DNA of 64,000 nucleotides from Halictus rubicundus (taxonomy: Eukaryota > Arthropoda > Insecta > Hymenoptera > Halictidae). The notes under the pieces were generated by a model that saw only the letters and a program-made list of their open reading frames with translations, had not been told where the DNA came from and did no database searches. Position 1 is the stretch's first letter. Each line of letters starts with the position of its first letter. The stretch covers positions 62,001 to 126,000 of the forward strand of contig NW_027488979.1 of NCBI RefSeq assembly GCF_050948215.1. The letters are read 5' to 3'. The translations under genes and the position numbers were made by a program. Below are positions 55,110-61,410 of this stretch, piece by piece.

Positions 55110-55125
55110 GTCAGGCTGGCCGAGT
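55110..55125 (+). promoter_or_regulatory. tRNA-Leu 5'-end-like sequence in place of the polypurine tract
   Basis: GTCAGGCTGGCCGAGT abuts the 3' LTR. It matches the first 16 nt of tRNA-Leu(CAA) as I recall it (GTCAGGATGGCCGAGT) at 15 of 16 positions. The normal purine-rich plus-strand primer is absent here. The sequence match is observed; its role as a primer site is inferred. Confidence 0.65.
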
Positions 55126-55630
55126 TGTAAGGAATTCGAGCGACTGCGGCCCATACGGGCCGCAGCAGGGTACCATAGGCCGGCCAAGGGCGCAGTTTAT
55201 GATTACGGTGCGGACGTGACTTCAGGCTATTTTTGAGATTTAGCGGAACTTTATGTTTTATGATGATTTATTAGAGACTTCATATTTTAGCTAAAGGTCT
55301 CAATAGCCGTTGACGTACCGTAAGACATCTACGGACCAAATGCGTAATGTTAAGGGCCCTAGGTAGGCGACGAGGATTCGGGGCGAGGGTACCCTAATAA
55401 ACTGGTCGGTTTCCCTCAACCTGTCGCCTCTCGGAGGGCGTACTTTAGAATTAAGACACCCGTGATTGGCTTCCGAAATTAACCGCCTACACTGCAAAAA
55501 CAGTTAAAAGAGTAGAGCGGAGTAGAAGCCAACGTTGTCGTAGCGCGCACGAGGGTAACCTATAGTCTCTGTCTTTTTCTGAATAAACGTGTTTATGAAA
55601 TTGCATTATAAGATCCTCGACATCCTTACA
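55126..55630 (+). repeat. 3' LTR of element 1
   Basis: 505 bp, TGTAAG...CTTACA, followed by the target duplicate CTTC. It differs from the 5' LTR by five substitutions (two in the first 12 bases) and by loss of one base near 55,479. AATAAA is at 55,582-55,587. Confidence 0.95.
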
Positions 55631-56171
55631 CTTCTATATTCTAGTAATATTATGGTATATTCTGGTATATTCTTCTATATTCTAGTAATATTATGGTATA
55701 TTCTGGTATATTCTTCAATATTCTAGTAATATTATGGTATATTCTGGTATATTCTTCTATATTCTAGTAATATTATGGTATATTCTCGTATATTCTTCCA
55801 TATTCAAGTAATATTATGGTATATACTGGTATATTCAAGTATATTCTGCTATATTCTGCTATATTCTAGTATATTCTCGAATATTCTTCTATATTCTAGT
55901 AATATTATGAAATATTCTCCTATATTCTAGTAATATTATGGTATATTCTGGTATATTCTTCTATATTCTAGTAATATTATGGTATATTCTGGTATATTCT
56001 TCTATATTCGAGTAATATTATGGTATATTCGAGTAATATTATGGTATATTCGAGTAATATTATGGTACATTCTGGTATATTCAAGTATATTCTGGTATAA
56101 TCTGCTATATTCTAGTATATTCAGGTATATTCAGGTATATTCTGGTATATTCTTCTATATTCTAGTAATAT
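55631..56171. repeat. Satellite 2, middle part
   Basis: About 540 bp of the 10-bp TATATTC array between the two LTR elements, with frequent TAGTAATATTATGG interruptions. The first four bases (CTTC) are the target duplicate of element 1 and the last four (ATAT) that of element 2. The small frame at 55,979-56,176 is repeat-derived. Confidence 0.96.
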
Positions 56172-56410
56172 TGTGAGATGAATGAATGGATGTGTGTGTG
56201 TGGATGAATGAAGGGTGAGCGGCGGGGACGCGAGAGCCGCCAAATGTTTAAAGGTATCAGGCGTTGCCCCGCAACCTTCGCGGCGCGAATCACCTGAGCG
56301 AACGGAAAAACAGCGCAAGGGATGCGATGTTTTGACGTTTGCTCGAAAAACGCTAGGACAAGCGGCCGTTGCCCCGGGAAGTAAACAAATAAAATAAATA
56401 AGACGAACGC

Positions 56411-56419
56411 TATATAAAA
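56411..56419 (+). promoter_or_regulatory. TATA box in LTR of element 2
   Basis: TATATAAAA in the 5' LTR, with a possible initiator around GGAGTTAG about 30 bp downstream. It should drive transcription of the element. The same motif is at 61,217-61,225 in the 3' LTR. Confidence 0.7.
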
Positions 56420-56562
56420 ACGGGACAGACGGGCATCGGAGTTAGTTAACGATTGAAAATAGATGGTGAAAATCGTATAGTCGGGTTTCTTTTGTGTCGA
56501 AAAAATAATAGTCGAATCGGTAAAGTTTTAGAATTTAAGTCGTGATTGTGAAATATATTGCC

Positions 56563-56568
56563 AATAAA
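56563..56568 (+). terminator. Polyadenylation signal in 5' LTR of element 2
   Basis: AATAAA upstream of the LTR end. The functional copy for the element transcript would be the 3' LTR one at 61,369-61,374. Confidence 0.55.
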
Positions 56569-56609
56569 TATCTGCGTAACCAGTCAGCCGGCTTTATTCC
56601 TACATAATT

Positions 56610-56622
56610 TGGGGGCTCGTCC
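56610..56622 (+). promoter_or_regulatory. Minus-strand primer binding site, tRNA-Pro type
   Basis: TGGGGGCTCGTCC lies 5 nt after the 5' LTR. It equals the first 13 nt of the classic tRNA-Pro primer site known from gammaretroviruses and some insect gypsy-like elements. Minus-strand synthesis would start here. Confidence 0.8.
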
Positions 56623-56674
56623 AACCTGAAACCAGATTTCAGTCAAATAAAGTCGGGAAAGGTTCGCAGAAGAC

Positions 56675-59600
56675 ATGGCAAGTAAGCCAACGGATTTTAC
56701 AATTCTAAGGCTGAAAGAGTTGCTGGAGAGTCGCGAGTTATCGACGGCGGGCACAAAAGTAGAATTGATAGCGCGGTTAAACGAACACGATCCGTCGGGG
56801 CAGTGGATGAAAGGGACGCCTGAGGTTGAGTTGATGCAGAATCACACGCCGTTTCTGGGGTTCGACTGCAGAGAAGACGCTGAGAGAGACGCGAGGAACA
56901 GCAGCGAATTAAGCAGACTGGCCGGAGGAATGGAGCATCTTCTACGGGTGGTAGGAAGAATGGCTCAGGAACTGGAAAACCTGAAGAGCGAGCGCGCACA
57001 GGCGCAGGAACCGGGACGGGGAAGCGACGTAGCGGATGAGCGGTCGTGGCCGCAGACAAGAAGAATGCACGTGAGTGTGAAATCTGTTGCAGAGCTTTTA
57101 GGATATTTTGACGGAAAGTCCGAAGATTTCCCGATCTGGTCACGGCAGCTAAGGGTATTAAAAAATACGTACGACCTATCAGACGACGAGGCAAAAATAC
57201 TCATGGGAATGAGACTACGAGGGAAAGCGCAGGAATGGTTGCAGTCACGCGCTGAGTTCGTGGAGATGCCTTTCGACACACTGCTGGTCGAATATAGGAA
57301 AATGTTTTTTTTTCGTCCGAGCAGAAGTGAAGCACTGAGACAACTGCAGGAGCGGACGTGGAAAAGGGGCGAGTCATTCGTGGACTATTACCACGATAAG
57401 ATGATCAGGGCGAACAGGGTGCCGATCAATGACTCCTACGAGCTTATCGACCATCTCGTGGATGGCATTCCGGATCAAACGTTAAGGAACCAGGCGATCA
57501 TGTACTGCTTCAGCAACCCGGAGGCCATGCTGCGAGCTTTCGAGAAGCTTGCGCTTCCACAGCCGAGCCAGGGAAGCAGTTTCCGAGGAGATCGGTGGAG
57601 AGCGAGTCCGTCGACGAGGACGGATGGAGGCCGGTGGAGAACGAATCCGCCGCCGAGGACGGAGGGAGACCGTTCAAGGGTGAGCCCACCGACAAGGACG
57701 GAGGAGCACTGGCAGGGAGACTGGAGGGCCCCGAGAAGAGATGCTGGGAACTGCTACAACTGCGGTGAAATGGGACACCTGAGCCGAAATTGCCCAGCCA
57801 GGGATCGCGGTCTGCGATGTTACCGATGTGGAGAGCATGGACACATCGCGCCGAGGTGCCCACAACAGAGCAGTGGTGGGACGGCAGGGAACGAGAACCT
57901 GGTAGCACAGATTTCCGGACAGATGGCCTGCAAATCGGTGAGAATAAACGGACACAATTTGACAGCTCTCATCGATACGGGTAGCGACTTGACGCTAATG
58001 AGAGCCGCATGCCACGACAAAATCGGCGCACCGAGATTGCAGAATGGCGGGATAGCGTTCCGGGGAATCGGGTCCGGAAATATAAAGACGCGGGGTAGTT
58101 TCAGGTCAGACATCGCGATCGACGGGGGCTGGTATCCGATCACGGCGCACGTCGTGCCAGATACATTGTTAAAATACGATCTACTTATAGGGGCAGATTT
58201 CTTAAGCAGAGTAGACGTTGCAATTAACAAAGGGGTCGTGCGAATAGGGGGAAGCCGGGAAGAACGCACTACCGACAGAGATATTCCGGATATATGCCGC
58301 ATTGAATGTATAGAGAGCGTCGACGGGGTGGATATATCGCATATTAGTGATGCCGCGGTGAAGGATAAAGTCGAGCGGATGATCGCGAACTACGTTCCCG
58401 AAAAGACGCGCGAAACGAATGTTAAAATGCGTATAGTTTTAAAGGACGAACAGCCGGTGTACCAAAGAGCGCGACGGCTAGCGCCGTCGGAGAGAACGCT
58501 AGTAAATAAACAAATCGAGGAATGGATGCAGAAAGGCATTGTACAGCCGTCGTTGTCAGAGTACGCGAGTCCGATTGTATTAGTAAACAAAAAAGACGGT
58601 TCAAAACGGCTGTGCATAGATTACCGAAAATTGAATGAAAAGATTGTGAAAGACAGATATCCGCTACCGATAGTGGAAGAGCAACTCGACGCATTGCAGG
58701 GCGCGCGTATTTTCAGCACGCTTGATTTAAAAAATGGATTTTTTCACGTACCGGTGAGTGAAGACAGCCGTAAATTCACGTCGTTCGTTGTACCCGACGG
58801 GCAATATGAATTTTTACGAGTACCTTTCGGTCTTTGCAATTCACCTGCCGTTTTCGCGAGGTTTATCGATGCCGTATTTAGAAAACTAATCAGCGAAAGA
58901 ATAGTATTATCGTATGTGGACGACTTAATCGTACCAGCAGTTGACCTCGAGTCCGGTTCGCAAAAACTAGCGCAGGTACTTGCAACGGCGAGAGAGGCGG
59001 GCCTCGACATAAATTGGAAGAAGTGCGCGTTATTACAAAGCAGAGTAGAATTTTTAGGGCACATAGTCGAGAATGGCGAGATTCGACCATCCGAGCGAAA
59101 ATCGCACGCTGTCGCTAAATTCCCGAAACCAACGACGACCAAACAGGTTCAAAGTTTTCTGGGGTTAACCGGGTATTTCCGGAAATTTATACAAGGGTAC
59201 GCGTTCATCGCAAGGCCATTGAGTAATTTATTACGGGACGGAGTCAAATTTGAGTTCGGGACCAAGGAGACAGCGGCGTTCGAGGAACTTAAATTAAAAT
59301 TATGCGAGTCGCCGGTGCTAAAATTGTATAGAACAGAAGCACGGAGCGAACTACATACGGACGCATCAATGTACGGTTTCGGGGCGATATTAATGCAACT
59401 CTGCGACGACGATGGTGAAATGCATCCGGTATATTTCGCGAGCGGGAAGACAACACCGGCGGAGGAAAAGTATTCCAGCTACGAGCTAGAGGTGCTCGCA
59501 GTTGTAAAGGGTCTAAAAAAATTTAGAACGTATCTTGTAGGCATTGAATTTAAGATAGTCACAGACTGCAAATCTTTCGCAATGACGATGAGAAAGCGAG

Positions 59601-60637
59601 ACTTATGCGTGCGCATAGCAAGATGGGCCCTACTGCTGGAGGAGTTCAATTACGCGATTGAACACCGACCGGGCAGAGCAATGTCGCATGTAGACGCGTT
59701 AAGCAGAAATCCGCTGCCGGTATGTTTAGCGGTTTGCGAGGATAGCGGAATTGTATTTAAGATTAGGCGAGCGCAACAGAAAGACGACGAAACGCGCCGG
59801 GTATACGAAGGGACCGCGGAAGGAAAGATAGACGGCTACGTAGTTAGGGGCGGGTTGCTTTTTAAAGGGTTGCGGGCACAGGTGATACGACAAGCGCACG
59901 GGAATGGACATTTCGCAGCGGCGAAAACAGAAAAATTATTAAAAAGGGAGTATTGGTTTCCGGGTATTAGATTAAAGACAGAGAAGATTATTGCGAACTG
60001 TATCGAATGCATACTTGCGGAACGAAAATTAGGGAAGCAGGACGGTTTTCTCAACCCGATCTATAAGGGCGAAGTACCATTAGATACGTATCATATTGAT
60101 CATTTAGGGCCGTTGCCGTCGACGAAGAAAAGTTATCGGCATATTCTAGTCGTAGTCGATGCGTTCACTAAGTTCGTTTGGCTCTACGTTTGGGAACCCC
60201 CGACGCATCGTCTCAGACAGGGGAACAGCATTTACCTCGGCCGAATTCCGAGAATACTGCACGAGAGAAGGAGTGCAACACTCGCTCATCACGACGGGAG
60301 TGCCGCGGGGAAATGGACAAGTCGAGCGAGTAAATCGAACACTCATACCGCTTCTCACCAAGCTGTCATCGTCGAATCCCAGAGAATGGTATCGAAATTT
60401 GGAAGCAGCGCAAAAATATTTCAACGCGACGCCGCACCGGAGCATCAACACATCGCCATTCCAATTGTTTTTCGGAACACGGATGCGTGCAAAGGAGGAC
60501 CCACAGGTACGGGAGATGTTGGAAGAAGAATGGGCGGCCAGTTTCGAAGAAAACCGAAGCGAAACGAGAGCGAAAGCGAAAGAGGCAATTGCGAAAATCC
60601 AGGAGGAGAACAAAAAGGGTTTCAACAAAAGGCGTAA
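56675..60637 (+). CDS. Gag-Pol polyprotein of LTR element 2, frame broken in integrase
   Basis: One open frame of 1,320 codons from ATG after a 70-nt leader, with Gag and Pol fused without a frameshift signal. Domains by residue: SAP-type DNA-binding motif 7-45; Gag capsid-like region about 140-290; zinc knuckles CYNCGEMGHLSRNC 360-373 and CYRCGEHGHIAPRC 382-395; aspartic protease DTGSD at 434; reverse transcriptase about 580-790, with YVDD at 747-750; RNase H with HTDAS, YELEVLA, VTDCKS and HVDALSR; integrase HHCC zinc site H1075, H1079, C1109, C1112; and the first catalytic Asp at 1142. Near 60,180-60,190 the coding signal jumps to the next frame, and the spacing to the second Asp is about 17-20 residues too short. 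A small out-of-frame deletion is therefore likely. Residues after about 1,170 of this frame are spurious. No env follows. Confidence 0.9.
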   Translation: MASKPTDFTILRLKELLESRELSTAGTKVELIARLNEHDPSGQWMKGTPEVELMQNHTPFLGFDCREDAERDARNSSELSRLAGGMEHLLRVVGRMAQELENLKSERAQAQEPGRGSDVADERSWPQTRRMHVSVKSVAELLGYFDGKSEDFPIWSRQLRVLKNTYDLSDDEAKILMGMRLRGKAQEWLQSRAEFVEMPFDTLLVEYRKMFFFRPSRSEALRQLQERTWKRGESFVDYYHDKMIRANRVPINDSYELIDHLVDGIPDQTLRNQAIMYCFSNPEAMLRAFEKLALPQPSQGSSFRGDRWRASPSTRTDGGRWRTNPPPRTEGDRSRVSPPTRTEEHWQGDWRAPRRDAGNCYNCGEMGHLSRNCPARDRGLRCYRCGEHGHIAPRCPQQSSGGTAGNENLVAQISGQMACKSVRINGHNLTALIDTGSDLTLMRAACHDKIGAPRLQNGGIAFRGIGSGNIKTRGSFRSDIAIDGGWYPITAHVVPDTLLKYDLLIGADFLSRVDVAINKGVVRIGGSREERTTDRDIPDICRIECIESVDGVDISHISDAAVKDKVERMIANYVPEKTRETNVKMRIVLKDEQPVYQRARRLAPSERTLVNKQIEEWMQKGIVQPSLSEYASPIVLVNKKDGSKRLCIDYRKLNEKIVKDRYPLPIVEEQLDALQGARIFSTLDLKNGFFHVPVSEDSRKFTSFVVPDGQYEFLRVPFGLCNSPAVFARFIDAVFRKLISERIVLSYVDDLIVPAVDLESGSQKLAQVLATAREAGLDINWKKCALLQSRVEFLGHIVENGEIRPSERKSHAVAKFPKPTTTKQVQSFLGLTGYFRKFIQGYAFIARPLSNLLRDGVKFEFGTKETAAFEELKLKLCESPVLKLYRTEARSELHTDASMYGFGAILMQLCDDDGEMHPVYFASGKTTPAEEKYSSYELEVLAVVKGLKKFRTYLVGIEFKIVTDCKSFAMTMRKRDLCVRIARWALLLEEFNYAIEHRPGRAMSHVDALSRNPLPVCLAVCEDSGIVFKIRRAQQKDDETRRVYEGTAEGKIDGYVVRGGLLFKGLRAQVIRQAHGNGHFAAAKTEKLLKREYWFPGIRLKTEKIIANCIECILAERKLGKQDGFLNPIYKGEVPLDTYHIDHLGPLPSTKKSYRHILVVVDAFTKFVWLYVWEPPTHRLRQGNSIYLGRIPRILHERRSATLAHHDGSAAGKWTSRASKSNTHTASHQAVIVESQRMVSKFGSSAKIFQRDAAPEHQHIAIPIVFRNTDACKGGPTGTGDVGRRMGGQFRRKPKRNESESERGNCENPGGEQKGFQQKA

Positions 60638-60905
60638 GGAATCAACGAAATACCAGAAGGACAGTCTAGTGGCCATAAAAAGAACGCAACAGGACCCGGG
60701 AATAAAATTAGCAGCAAAATTTCTGGGGCCATACCGCATCGTGAGGGCACTACGACATGACCGGTACGTTGTGGAAAAGGTTGGGAGCCATGAGGGGCCA
60801 CACAAGACATCCACCGCGGCGGATCAGATGAAACCGTGGACCCACGAGGAGGATAGCAGCAGCGAAGATAGCGAAGCGGGCGGACGCGAGTCAAGTGACG
60901 AATGA
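60186..60905 (+). pseudogene. Integrase C-terminal half of element 2, out of frame
   Basis: In the frame +1 relative to Gag-Pol, STFGNPRRIVSDRGTAF carries the second catalytic Asp (codon at 60,216) and GQVERVNRTL the Glu (codon at 60,324). They are 35 residues apart, the classical D,D(35)E spacing. A GPY/F-type module (LGPYRIVRAL, DRYVVEKV) and an acidic tail follow to a stop at 60,905. This is the true end of Pol, separated from the main frame by the lesion near 60,185. All catalytic residues of integrase survive, but not in one frame. Confidence 0.88.
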
Positions 60906-60941
60906 ATAAAAAAGTTAGCCAGTATGTTCAGCACGTAATAC

Positions 60942-60960
60942 GATACCCGGGGCGAGTATC
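60942..60960 (+). other. Hairpin before the 3' LTR of element 2
   Basis: GATACCC-GGGGC-GAGTATC. Six of seven stem positions pair (one C-A mismatch). The loop is the same GGGGC as in element 1, and the same 11 nt (right arm plus spacer) lead to CAGGNTGGCCGAG. Confidence 0.7.
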
Positions 60961-60964
60961 AGTG

Positions 60965-60977
60965 CAGGATGGCCGAG
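60965..60977 (+). promoter_or_regulatory. tRNA-Leu 5'-end-like sequence in place of the polypurine tract
   Basis: CAGGATGGCCGAG ends exactly at the 3' LTR. It equals positions 3-15 of tRNA-Leu(CAA/CAG) as I recall the family, and the LTR's first two bases (TG) extend the match. No purine tract is present. A primer role is inferred. Confidence 0.65.
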
Positions 60978-61410
60978 TGTGAGATGAATGAATGGATGTG
61001 TGTGTGAGGATGAATGAAGGGTGAGCGGCGGGGACGCGAGAGCCGCCAAATGTTTAAAGGTATCAGGCGTTGCCCCGCAACCTTCGCGGCGCGAATCACC
61101 TGAGCGAACGGAAAAACAGCGCAAGGGATGCGATGTTTTGACGTTCGCTCGAAAAACGCTAGGACAAGCGGCCGTTGCCCCGGGAAGTAAACAAATAAAA
61201 TAAATAAGACGAACGCTATATAAAAACGGGACAGACGGGCATCGGAGTTAGTTAACGATTGAAAATAGATGGTGGAAATCGTATAGTCAGGTTTCTTTTG
61301 TGTCGAAAAAATAATAGTCGAATCGGTAAAGTTTTAGAATTTAAGTCGTGATTGTGAAATATATTGCCAATAAATATCTGCGTAACCAGTCAGCCGGCTT
61401 TATTCCTACA
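60978..61410 (+). repeat. 3' LTR of element 2
   Basis: 433 bp, the same length as the 5' LTR at an offset of 4,806 bp, with four substitutions by my reading. TATA is at 61,217-61,225 and AATAAA at 61,369-61,374. Satellite 2 resumes with the target duplicate ATAT. Confidence 0.95.

Larger units (their letters stand above)
52185..55630 (+). mobile_element. LTR element 1: internally deleted Ty3/gypsy retrotransposon
   Basis: A 3,446-bp element with LTRs at both ends, inserted in satellite 2 with a 4-bp target duplication CTTC (52,181-52,184 and 55,631-55,634). The order is 5' LTR, tRNA-Leu-type primer site, Gag-protease frame, pol remnant, hairpin, tRNA-Leu-like stretch, 3' LTR. Comparison with element 2 suggests about 1.9 kb of pol has been lost, so it cannot move alone. 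It could be mobilised in trans by a relative. The LTRs differ at five substitutions and one indel by my reading, so insertion was recent. Confidence 0.93.
56172..56604 (+). repeat. 5' LTR of element 2
   Basis: 433 bp, beginning TGTGAG and ending CCTACA. A GATGAATGAATGG and TGTG-rich stretch lies near the start. The TATA box is at 56,411-56,419 and AATAAA at 56,563-56,568, about 150 bp apart, which outlines U3, R and U5. Confidence 0.95.
56172..61410 (+). mobile_element. LTR element 2: near-complete Ty3/gypsy retrotransposon
   Basis: A 5,239-bp element inserted in satellite 2 with a 4-bp target duplication ATAT (56,168-56,171 and 61,411-61,414). It has 433-bp LTRs, a tRNA-Pro-type primer site, one long Gag-Pol frame broken in integrase, no env, and a hairpin plus tRNA-Leu-like motif before the 3' LTR. 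The domain order protease, RT, RNase H, integrase is that of Ty3/gypsy (Metaviridae). The LTRs differ by four substitutions, implying a recent insertion. The integrase lesion probably prevents autonomous movement. Confidence 0.95.

Noticed and set aside
55110..55125. The tRNA-Leu-like stretch as a tRNA gene or tRNA-derived SINE
   Set aside because: Only the first 13-16 nt are present in each element. There is no anticodon arm, T arm or complete internal promoter.
56697..57194. Minus-strand frames opposite Gag-Pol in elements 1 and 2
   Set aside because: They are antisense shadows of the recognised Gag, RT and integrase coding regions.
60978..61410. Frames inside the element 2 LTRs (56,215-56,397 and 61,021-61,203)
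   Set aside because: The two are the same 60-codon frame repeated because the LTRs are repeated. It has no recognisable domain and spans the expected promoter region.
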